Source of the DNA: Segniliparus rotundus DSM 44985
GTDB taxonomy: Bacteria > Actinomycetota > Actinomycetes > Mycobacteriales > Mycobacteriaceae
Direction of reading: 5' to 3'
Assembly: GCF_000092825.1 (NCBI RefSeq)
Contig: NC_014168.1
Coordinates: forward strand, 2,409,946 to 2,473,945
DNA: 64,000 nt
The translations under genes and the position numbers were made by a program. The notes beneath the pieces were generated by a model. The model worked only from the letters and a program-made list of their open reading frames with translations, had not been told where the DNA came from and did no database searches. How positions within the stretch are numbered: position 1 is the first letter of the stretch; each line of letters opens with the position of its first letter. Below, piece after piece: positions 1-6,568 of this stretch.

Positions 1-1
1 C

Positions 2-112
2 CTCGACGGGCTGAGCGCGGCCGGAGACGGGCCCACGCTTGCCGAAGCGGCGTTGGAATTTCTCATCGACCTCGGCGGCCTGCAAAAGTCCACCGTGGGC
101 CGGGTGGGCTAA
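2..112 (+). CDS. C-terminal end of an unidentified protein (partial, cut by window edge)
   Basis: An open frame enters from the left edge and ends at TAA 110-112, giving 36 residues that finish in a Gly/Val-rich tail. The residues have normal high-GC codon usage with G/C in third positions, which supports a real gene end. Downstream on the same strand are endolysin and holin genes, so a phage structural protein is a reasonable guess, but nothing in the visible residues identifies a family. The next gene is convergent and ends 74 bases later. Confidence 0.45.
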   Translation, partial: LDGLSAAGDGPTLAEAALEFLIDLGGLQKSTVGRVG

Positions 113-186
113 GCCCCATCGTCTGCCAATATCCCCCGGCTGGCATTCGCGCAGAAGAAGGCAAGGAACGCTGTCGCGCGTCTTGA

Positions 187-984
187 TCAGAATTCGGGGG
201 AAGGGCCCCAGCGCCTTGGAGACCAGCCCCAGCCTTCCGAGAAAGGGGCGTCTACAAACTCGGGGAATACCGCGCCGTTCACCAGCTTGAACTTCTTCCC
301 GCCGCCGGGAAGCCGCAGCTCTTTTTGCTTCTTGCTTCCAACCTCTTTGTAGCGCACGATGAACTCCCACTCGTACGCTCGCTCAGCGGCCTCCCCGTAG
401 CGCTCAGGACGAGCCCATATGTCTAGATGGACCGAAGCGCCTTCTTTCAGCCGGAAGTGGGAGTCGGAAAACCGCCGCTCGTCCGACGAGTCGGGAACGA
501 CAACACGCGAGCGGGGGATGTCCAGGTAGACGGTCACAGCACGGAATTTCAGATCCGAGCCTCCTGCCTGCCGTTCCACCACGACGCCGTCGGGAACTTG
601 CAGCGGGGACGCCTCGGCGCCGAACCCCAAAATGTCGACGGCGGTCCCCTTCTTGCAGGTGATGAGAGCGAAGATCCTTTGACGGTGCGCTGCAATGCCG
701 TTGTGCCGTTCGGCCCATCTCGGCAGGGTCAAAACCGATTCGCCGCTATCGAGCCCCGGCGAGTCCAGCGCAGTGATCTCACGCAGCCCCGCCTCCGTCA
801 CAGGAAGGTACTGAGGGAGCGTGTGATACGCGAAATGCGCCGCCCACTGCCTCTCCGCGTCAAGCTCCAGCTCGAAAACAACCGGAGGGCGTCGCAACAC
901 CCGTCGCCATAGCTTCGGGGCGGCGAGGGACCGGACCAGGTCTCCCGCGATACGCCCTTCCACAGGTGTCACCCAAGAAGACAT
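187..984 (-). CDS. Hypothetical island protein, 265 aa
   Basis: I do not recognise the family. The protein starts at ATG 984-982, has no signal peptide or membrane segment, and has a mixed alpha/beta composition rich in aromatic and charged residues. It ends with a Trp-rich tail (WGWSPRRWGPS). The gene is convergent with the partial gene to its left and divergent from the endolysin to its right, leaving only about 70 bases for both promoters. The purine-rich stretch before the start (AAAGGCGGACGAG) is a weak ribosome-binding site. Island accessory proteins in this position are often fast-evolving, so a phage or immunity-type role is possible but unsupported. Confidence 0.6.
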   Translation of the reverse strand: MSSWVTPVEGRIAGDLVRSLAAPKLWRRVLRRPPVVFELELDAERQWAAHFAYHTLPQYLPVTEAGLREITALDSPGLDSGESVLTLPRWAERHNGIAAHRQRIFALITCKKGTAVDILGFGAEASPLQVPDGVVVERQAGGSDLKFRAVTVYLDIPRSRVVVPDSSDERRFSDSHFRLKEGASVHLDIWARPERYGEAAERAYEWEFIVRYKEVGSKKQKELRLPGGGKKFKLVNGAVFPEFVDAPFSEGWGWSPRRWGPSPEF

Positions 985-1053
985 CCGCTCGTCCGCCTTT
1001 CACCGACACATCCCTCGCCCATTGTGTACCAATCGCTTTCAGAAACGAAGACC

Positions 1054-2652
1054 ATGCCTGTCACCCGCCAACGCCTCCTGCGATTGTGGGTGTTCGCCGC
1101 CCTGCGCTCCGGCAACCCCTACGTGTACGGCGGCAGCTTCGCCGAAGACCCCCGCGCGTCCACGGACTGCTCGGGGGCGGTGTTCAGCGCGGCCGCGATC
1201 CTCTCGGGCCTGGACCCGCACCGGCGTTGGGGCTCGACGGAGACGCTGCGCCTGGCCCGCCTCAACAACCAGCCCGCGCCGTGCGGGCTCGTCCCCGCCG
1301 CGAGCAAGGACGCGGTCCCCGCTGACGCGCCGCTGAAAGTCGGAGTCATGCACGGGGAGGGCGGGGGCGCCGCGAGCCACACCGCGTGCTCGTTCTTCCT
1401 CGGCGGGCGCCGGTTCGACTTCGAGAGCCGGGGCACGCCCGGCGTGCTGCTCGACTCGGGGGCGCGGGGCTGGGACGACCCTATTTTCACGGACTTCTGG
1501 TTCTTGCCCGGACCCGTGCTCGACGACCCGAGCGCGTGGCCGCTGCCGCCAGGTGTGGTGTACGGGCCGCTGGAGGGCACAGAGACGCAGCTCTCCGGGC
1601 GAGCCGGGGAGCCCGCCGCGTGGACGGGCGCGCTGCGCGAATTCCAACGCGCGGCCGGAGGCCCCGAGACCGGGGTCTACGACCCCGCCACCCTCCGCGC
1701 GGCCGAGGAGGCGCAAGCCGCGACGGGACAGCCGGTCACAGGTTTGGTGGACGAGGCCGTCTGGCGCGCGGCACGCGCCGCCGAACACGGCCCGGCCCCG
1801 TCCGACGACGGGCCGCCCGCTGTGTGGGCGGACGTGTCCGAATGGCAGGGCGCGGCCCTGGACGACTCCTGCCCGCACCCCGTCTTCTGCTTCCGCACCA
1901 ACGACGGCGGCCACCGTGACCTGAAAGCAATCGCGAACGCGCGCGCCGCCAAGGCGATGCTCGACGCCGGGCGCCTGCGCTGCGTGATCGCCTAATACTT
2001 CTTCCGGCCTGGGGCGGCGAACTGCGACCTGCATAGAACCATCCTGGAGGACGCCGGGTTGTGGGGCGATGCGCGCTTGGTGACGATGGTCGACGTGGAG
2101 GGCGACGGAGGCAGGGTGCGCGGGGACCAGTCCCTAGAGGTGAACGACGAGGTCGCGCGGCTACGCCAGTGGCACGGCGACCCGCGCCGCGTCATCGGCT
2201 ACTGGAACCCGACCGCCGACCCCGGCCTCTGGCCCTCGCGCCCCGAAGGCTTGCGCCTGGTGATCCCCCGCTACAACCAGCGGCCCGGCGACCTCTCAGA
2301 GGTGCCCGAGCCCTACCGCTCCGAAGCCATCGCGCACCAGCACACCAGCTCGGGGCAGTGCGCCCCGTTCGGGGCGTGCGACCTCAACCAATCCCTCGTC
2401 CCCCTGCCCGAGCTGCTCGACACGCTCGGGATCCCCACAACCAAGGAGGCCCCCGTGCCAGCCATGACCGACAACGAGCTCAACAGACGATTCGACAACA
2501 TCGACGCCAAGCTCGACCAGATCCTCGCCCAGCACGGCCCCTGGCCCCAAACCGGCAACCGCACCCTCCTCGACGCTGTCGCGGCGATCGGGCAGAAACA
2601 GGGCGTGCCCGGCTGCCGCGACGTCCTCGCCGAACCACGACAAGCCGCCTGA
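1054..2652 (+). pseudogene. Phage endolysin (LysA-type), interrupted by an in-frame TAA
   Basis: This is a modular peptidoglycan-cutting enzyme. From ATG 1054 (an upstream in-frame GTG lies at 1024) the first 313 codons encode an NlpC/P60-like peptidase domain (NPYVYGGS, then TDCSG with the catalytic Cys, then a downstream His in ASHTACS). Next come peptidoglycan-binding-type helices (LREFQRAAGG) and the start of a glycoside hydrolase family 25 muramidase (VWADVSEWQ). Codon 314 is TAA (1993-1995). The same frame continues without another stop to 2652 and completes the GH25 domain (TMVDVEGD, VIGYWNP, FGACDLNQ). The simplest reading is that a Tyr codon (TAC/TAT) mutated to TAA, truncating the muramidase. 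Re-initiation at TTG 2059 is possible but would give only a partial barrel. A sequencing error at one base would also explain it. Confidence 0.8.
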
Positions 2653-2672
2653 ACCACCAAGGAGAACACCTG

Positions 2673-2903
2673 ATGATGACTATGCGCCTCGCATCTATCG
2701 CCCCCGACGCCCGCGTGCGGGTCTACCAGATCCTGCGCGCGCTCTTCCTCCTGCTCCCCGCCCTCGGCATAGCCGTCCCCGGCGACCCGAGCCTGTGGGA
2801 CCAGCTCGTCCTCGCCGTCCTCGGCCTCGCCGGGGCGGCCGGGGCCACCCTCGCCATCGTCCACGTCCCGCCCGCGCAGGGCAAGCCCGAGCCGGGGGAG
2901 TGA
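2673..2903 (+). CDS. Holin-like small membrane protein, 76 aa
   Basis: The gene starts at ATG 2673 behind a clear AAGGAG (2659-2664) and lies 20 bases after the endolysin remnant. The product has a short basic N-terminus and two hydrophobic stretches (ALFLLLPALGIAV and LVLAVLGLAGAAGATLAIV) separated by a short polar turn, with a charged C-terminus (GKPEPGE). Size, topology and position directly after an endolysin are typical of actinophage holins, which make the membrane lesion that lets endolysin reach the wall. No family motif is diagnostic, so the assignment rests on topology and context. With the endolysin broken, this cassette is probably no longer lytic. Confidence 0.65.
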   Translation: MMTMRLASIAPDARVRVYQILRALFLLLPALGIAVPGDPSLWDQLVLAVLGLAGAAGATLAIVHVPPAQGKPEPGE

Positions 2904-2962
2904 CGGTCACGCGGAGCAGCTCCCGGCATCGCACGGCCGCTGCTCCGCGGGCGGGCCGAGCG

Positions 2963-3019
2963 CGAACAACATAGCTTGCGGCTCTCGCGCAAGTCCAGCC
3001 GGAAAACAATTCCCCGCAG
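2963..3019. repeat. Diverged direct repeat, copy 1
   Basis: This stretch shares an ordered set of words with 3661-3715: CGAACA, then ATAGCTTG, GGCT, AGTCCAGCC, GGA and a TCCCCGCAG/TTCCCGCAG end, with small indels between them. The two copies flank the small minus-strand genes 3104-3609. On the minus strand this copy can fold a short stem (CTTGCG/CGCAAG) just past the operon end. Confidence 0.5.
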
Positions 3020-3049
3020 CGATACGCATCACTGCGGGGAATCCGCTTT
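3009..3049. terminator. Bidirectional hairpin terminator
   Basis: A perfect 11-bp stem (ATTCCCCGCAG at 3009-3019 with CTGCGGGGAAT at 3032-3042) encloses a 12-base loop. On the plus strand it is followed by CCGCTTTTTCC. On the minus strand it is followed by TGTTTTCC. It lies between the plus-strand lysis genes and the end of the minus-strand gene pair, so it can end transcription from both sides. Confidence 0.75.
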
Positions 3050-3103
3050 TTCCCTGCGCCCAGGACGGCGGGGTTTCTTCTTCTTTTTCTTCGCCGCGGG
3101 GCA

Positions 3104-3211
3104 TTATTCCTCTGAGAGCAATTCCCAGCCGCGCATTCGGGCTCGCGCTTGCAACGCCGCGCGCCGCAGCGTCTCGACGCCTGAGTCCTCGGCGTCTCTC
3201 ACGCAGCTCAT
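3104..3211 (-). CDS. Small hypothetical protein, 35 aa
   Basis: The ATG (3211-3209) overlaps the TGA of the upstream gene in an ATGA arrangement, so translation is probably coupled. The product begins MSCVRDAEDSG and continues as a basic helix (LRRAALQARARMRGWE) to TAA 3104. Nothing identifies a function. The overlap and the terminator hairpin just downstream are the main support that it is a real gene. Confidence 0.4.
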   Translation of the reverse strand: MSCVRDAEDSGVETLRRAALQARARMRGWELLSEE

Positions 3212-3609
3212 GCCCGTGCCTCCTTGCTTTTCCATTCCGGGCGCGCCCACACCAGGTCGTGCCTGCGGGCGGCTTCGTAGGCGCCTTCGAGGCTCCTGTA
3301 GTCGCACTCCAGTTCCGCGTCGTCCCACCACTGGGCGTTCTCGCTCCACTCGTAGACCGTCCACCACCCCATGTAGGGGTTGAACATGAGCCCGAACGCC
3401 GGGTACCTCCGCCAGCCCTCGGGCGCGGGCTCTGCGCGCCACACGGCGAGGAACATCATCTCCGCGTCGTGCTCGACCACAAACTCCACGCTCGTGCCGC
3501 TCATGCGGTAATAACGGCCCGCCTCGACGCGCAGGAAGAACTCCAAACGCTCGGCGCACTCCTTTTTCAGCCGCATCCTTTTCACATTGGGCATGTCGCT
3601 TGTTCTCAT
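3208..3609 (-). CDS. Hypothetical protein, 133 aa
   Basis: The start is ATG 3609 because AGGAG lies eight bases upstream. A longer open frame extends upstream but runs through the repeat-containing leader. The product is soluble and Trp/Tyr-rich in its second half (FNPYMGWWTVYEWSENAQWW), followed by an acidic-aromatic stretch and a basic tail. I do not recognise a domain. It resembles small single-domain phage or island proteins that are expressed alone or with a tiny coupled partner (35-aa gene downstream). Divergent from the methyltransferase. Confidence 0.6.
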   Translation of the reverse strand: MRTSDMPNVKRMRLKKECAERLEFFLRVEAGRYYRMSGTSVEFVVEHDAEMMFLAVWRAEPAPEGWRRYPAFGLMFNPYMGWWTVYEWSENAQWWDDAELECDYRSLEGAYEAARRHDLVWARPEWKSKEARA

Positions 3610-3660
3610 CGCTTCTCCTGCTCTAATTCCATATAGGTCGTTGATTTCTCCTGGCGGGCT

Positions 3661-3715
3661 CGAACATAGCTTGGGGCTTTCACCGGAGTCCAGCCCGGAG
3701 AAGCCTTTCCCGCAG
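3661..3715. repeat. Diverged direct repeat, copy 2
   Basis: This is the partner of 2963-3019, matching CGAACATAGCTTG, GGCT, AGTCCAGCC, CGGA and TTCCCGCAG in the same order. This copy lies in the leader of the minus-strand 133-aa gene, 52 bases upstream of its start, so it could carry a promoter or leader structure. Its function is unknown. Confidence 0.5.
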
Positions 3716-3727
3716 AGCTTCCAATCA

Positions 3728-3764
3728 CACAACAACCGCACAACAACCGCACAACAACCGCACA
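3728..3764. repeat. Short tandem repeat, 11-bp unit
   Basis: Three perfect head-to-tail copies of CACAACAACCG plus a partial fourth (CACAG) lie in the divergent intergenic region between the 133-aa gene and the methyltransferase. The 11-bp period is close to one helical turn, as in iterons or clustered operator sites, but slipped-strand expansion is equally possible. No nearby replication gene supports an origin. Confidence 0.7.
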
Positions 3765-3852
3765 GCCAACATCCCACGGGAAAGACGGACAAAACCCGAC
3801 TCGCGCGGGATCGCCCCGAAAAATATTGAGCACTCAGAATCAGGAGCACGTT

Positions 3853-4686
3853 TTGCTAGAACAACCCAATTCCCCCGTCCTGCTCGCGAAAGCGGCGGCG
3901 GCGCGAGGCTTGGAGCCGATCCTCGCCGACCATCGGGCGGCGCTGGTGCGCGGGGACGCGATCGCCCTGCTGCGCTCCCTGCCGGACGGGAGCGCCGACG
4001 CCGTCGTCACCGACCCCCCGTACAGCTCGGGGGGCGGCACCCAGGCCGAGCGCAACAAGGCCCCGAACCAGAAGTACCCGCAAAGCGGGCACAGCGGCCA
4101 GGCGCTGCCCGGCTTCGCCGGGGACAACAAAGACCAATACAGCCACCTCGTCTTCCAGCACCTCTTCCTCGCCGAAGCCCTGCGCGCCACCAGGGCCGCG
4201 GGGGCGTGCGTGGTGTTCACCGACTGGCGGCAGATCCACACCGCCGTCATCGCCCTCCAGACCGCCGGATGGGTCTATAGGGGCGTGATCCCCTGGGCCA
4301 AGAAGAACGCCCGCCCCATCAACGCCCGCTCCTTCCGGCACGGCTGCGAGTACGCCGTGTGGGGCACCAACGGCCCCCACGACCAGATCGGGCACTGCAC
4401 CCCCCTCGCCGGGTTCGTCCACGCCAGCGCGCCCGCGCCGAACAAACGGGTGCATGTCAACCAGAAGCCCCCCGAAGTCATGGAGCACCTCGTGCAGATC
4501 GCACCCGAAAACGGGCTCGTCGTCGACCCCTTCGCCGGGTCGGGCGCCACCGGGATCGCAGCCCTCGCGCAAGGCAGGCGCTTCCTCGGGTGCGAGCACT
4601 CCCCCGACATCGCCCGCACCGCCGCGCAACGCCTCCAAGGCGCCCTCGACCAAGAGGAGCACGCGCAAGCGCCGATGGCGGCATAG
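3853..4686 (+). CDS. DNA methyltransferase, N6-adenine/N4-cytosine type
   Basis: The protein has the amino-methyltransferase signatures in beta-class order: catalytic motif IV TDPPYSS in the N-terminal third and SAM-binding motif I DPFAGSGATG near the C-terminus, followed by the acidic strand end GCEHSPD. At 277 residues it is a stand-alone enzyme without a specificity subunit. A TTG at 3853 is preferred because AGGAG sits six bases before it. An in-frame TTG at 3826 would add nine residues without a good ribosome-binding site. No restriction endonuclease is adjacent, so this is probably an orphan phage or island methylase that protects or marks island DNA. The recognition sequence cannot be read from the protein. 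Confidence 0.88.
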   Translation: MLEQPNSPVLLAKAAAARGLEPILADHRAALVRGDAIALLRSLPDGSADAVVTDPPYSSGGGTQAERNKAPNQKYPQSGHSGQALPGFAGDNKDQYSHLVFQHLFLAEALRATRAAGACVVFTDWRQIHTAVIALQTAGWVYRGVIPWAKKNARPINARSFRHGCEYAVWGTNGPHDQIGHCTPLAGFVHASAPAPNKRVHVNQKPPEVMEHLVQIAPENGLVVDPFAGSGATGIAALAQGRRFLGCEHSPDIARTAAQRLQGALDQEEHAQAPMAA

Positions 4687-4791
4687 AAGCTAAGGAGCGC
4701 GGCCCGCGCCGGAGAACAAGGACTACTTCTGCCAGGAAATAATCGAGCACAGCGCGGGCCGCGCGCACCCACCATAGCTCAACAAAAAACA

Positions 4792-4822
4792 GGGCGCCCC
4801 GACCATGACGGTCGGAGCGCCC
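4792..4822. terminator. Hairpin terminator between convergent genes
   Basis: The arms GGGCGCCCCGACC (4792-4804) and GGTCGGAGCGCCC (4810-4822) pair with one mismatch around a five-base loop. On the minus strand they are followed by TGTTTTTTG. On the plus strand CTTCCTTATTTT follows. It terminates the methyltransferase transcript and the 4846-5187 gene. Confidence 0.8.
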
Positions 4823-4845
4823 TTCCTTATTTTGCGGGGCCGCGC

Positions 4846-5187
4846 TCAGCCGGGGTCGACCCCGGCCCACAACAAGCCCAGCCCCTCGGCCGCGGCGAAC
4901 GCCGACTCCACATCCGGGCACACGGCCCCGACGTCCTCCCCGAAGCCCCAGCCGCGCTCGTCCGGGCCAGCGACCCGCCACACGCCCGCGTCGTAGTAGA
5001 GCTGGAACACGGGGTCCACAGCCTCGGGATCGTCGCAACGCGGGTCGACCCGGAACACGCTCAACGCCTCCAGCACATCGTCGTCGACCGCGATGAACTC
5101 CACCCGCTCCTTCAACTCGGCGCGGGCGTCGAGCCGCTCGGCCAACAGCGCCTCCAAACGCCCCAAAGCCCCGTCCATCACATCCAT
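4846..5187 (-). CDS. Hypothetical protein, 113 aa
   Basis: The start ATG 5187 is chosen because AAGGAGG lies seven bases upstream. The open frame continues upstream, but that part has arginine-rich, non-coding character. The product begins with a helix (LGRLEALLAERLDARAELKER), followed by an acidic core and a Trp/Gly-rich C-terminus (YDAGVWRVAGPDERGWGFGED). It is small and acidic, as immunity or antirestriction-type proteins often are, but no family is recognised. It sits directly downstream of the toxin operon's last gene, separated by about 350 bases holding an SOS-like box. Confidence 0.6.
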   Translation of the reverse strand: MDVMDGALGRLEALLAERLDARAELKERVEFIAVDDDVLEALSVFRVDPRCDDPEAVDPVFQLYYDAGVWRVAGPDERGWGFGEDVGAVCPDVESAFAAAEGLGLLWAGVDPG

Positions 5188-5470
5188 GATCCTTTCCTCC
5201 TTCCCGTTGTTGGAATCCCCGTCGCGCGGGGAGCGCGCAACCATGAGAGTTGCTGCCCGGCTGGGCTCCGTGACGTTGCTCGGGCAGCCGGTCGCGCGCC
5301 TGCGAGATGGCGTTGCCTCGCGACCAGTTCGTCTGCCCGGAACTGCCTCGCCCTCACGGGCCGGGGCTTCGCCCCGCAGCCGCTCGCACGGCTCGCGGGC
5401 CGAAGTGGCATCCCCGCCAGCTTCATCCGTCCGGTCTGCCCCATGCCGGGACTCGCTCATCAAATTAGCA

Positions 5471-5484
5471 GAACAATTGTTCGA
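5471..5484. promoter_or_regulatory. SOS/LexA-like box in a 349-bp intergenic region (5188-5536)
   Basis: GAACAATTGTTC is a perfect 12-bp palindrome, and with the next GA it reads GAACAATTGTTCGA. This matches the actinobacterial LexA form TCGAAC-N4-GTTCGA except for the first two bases. It lies in the only AT-rich patch of this region, about 285 bases upstream of the 113-aa gene. The rest of 5188-5536 shows no convincing gene: a GGGGCTTCGCCCC hairpin at 5363-5375 and GC-rich sequence. LexA control is inference. Confidence 0.45.
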
Positions 5485-5536
5485 AATCAAGCGCGGAGGG
5501 AGAGCTTCCGATCACTCCGCACGCCAGGCGACGGAC

Positions 5537-6565
5537 CTACTCCGCGTAAGGGTCGGCGTATGACTGCGGGCCGTCCTTGGTGATCGCCGAAGGCATGTCC
5601 AGGTATTCGTCCGCGTGCTCAGCCGGGTAGTACGGCGAGGTCCAAACCATCGTCATACCTCCATGCGGGCGCTGAGAGACCGTGACGTGGTAGGAGGTCT
5701 TAGTCTTCACGCCGCCGGGACTTGTGCGGGCGTTGATGTCCCGCTCGGCGGGCCCATCCTCGTCATAGCGGTACGACCAGCCCCACTCGTCGAACATCCG
5801 CTTGAACGCTTCGAAGACCTGGGGTTGCGCGCCCTCAGGGAATCCCCAAATTTTATAATTAACCTGGAAGTTCCAGGCTCCTTTCGGGCCGACCGCGCCG
5901 CTGCCCGCGCCGCCTGTGGCACCGCCTCTTGGCGCTTTGAATCCGACCGTGAGGTCGTAGCCGAGCAGTTTCGGGACGACCTTGAGTATTTCGACGATGT
6001 AGAAGACCACGCCCTGGCGAACTGCCGCCTCGGTCAGCTCCGTGTCCACCAGCTCGGGGGCTGTCGCGTCGAACTCCTCGCGCAGATGCTCGGCCCAGGC
6101 GGCGTGGAGACCGCCGAGCACATCCGGCACCTCAGACTCTGCGACCTTCTGCCACAGCCGGGGGTCGTCGAGCGCTGGGGTCGCCGGGTACGGCAGCCGC
6201 TCCCACGCCGTGGATGAGACCGCGTAGCCCTCTAGGGTCTTCCCGTCCGCCGACCGGAGCAGCACTCGCGGCTCGTCTTCCTTCTCCGGCACCGAGAGCC
6301 AGTGCTGGTACGCGGGGACTGCGGCCTCGCCCGATGCGCGACGGCGGCGCTCCTCGTCGAGACGGCTCACCAAGTCCAGGGCGCGCTGCTCCGCGAGGGA
6401 GTCCCAGTCGCCCTTGAACACGATCTCCGAGTACAAACTGTCGCGACCGGGCTGCCAGCCCTCCTGCCGGGAGCTGTAGACCTCGGTGGACTCGTCGTCG
6501 TGTATCCGCGCCACGGCCAAAGGCTCGTCCTCGCCGATGAGCTTCGCGTAGTACTTCGTCGCCAT
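5537..6565 (-). CDS. Candidate immunity protein for the adjacent T7SS toxin, 342 aa
   Basis: The start ATG 6565 is only three bases after the toxin stop, so the two genes are co-transcribed in the order toxin then partner, as is usual for polymorphic toxin systems. The protein has no signal peptide or membrane segments and an acidic N-terminal half, beginning MATKYYAKLIGEDEPL, a KYYAK-type start I associate with small actinobacterial beta-domain proteins. A Gly-rich spacer (GGATGGAGSGA) separates it from a C-terminal domain rich in aromatic residues (FDEWGWSYRYDEDG, TMVWTSPYYPAEH). I do not recognise a named family. The immunity role is inferred from position alone. Confidence 0.6.
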   Translation of the reverse strand: MATKYYAKLIGEDEPLAVARIHDDESTEVYSSRQEGWQPGRDSLYSEIVFKGDWDSLAEQRALDLVSRLDEERRRRASGEAAVPAYQHWLSVPEKEDEPRVLLRSADGKTLEGYAVSSTAWERLPYPATPALDDPRLWQKVAESEVPDVLGGLHAAWAEHLREEFDATAPELVDTELTEAAVRQGVVFYIVEILKVVPKLLGYDLTVGFKAPRGGATGGAGSGAVGPKGAWNFQVNYKIWGFPEGAQPQVFEAFKRMFDEWGWSYRYDEDGPAERDINARTSPGGVKTKTSYHVTVSQRPHGGMTMVWTSPYYPAEHADEYLDMPSAITKDGPQSYADPYAE

Positions 6566-6568
6566 CCG

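Noticed and set aside
3728-3764. CRISPR array
   Set aside because: Units are 11 bases and directly adjacent with no spacers, and no cas genes are present.
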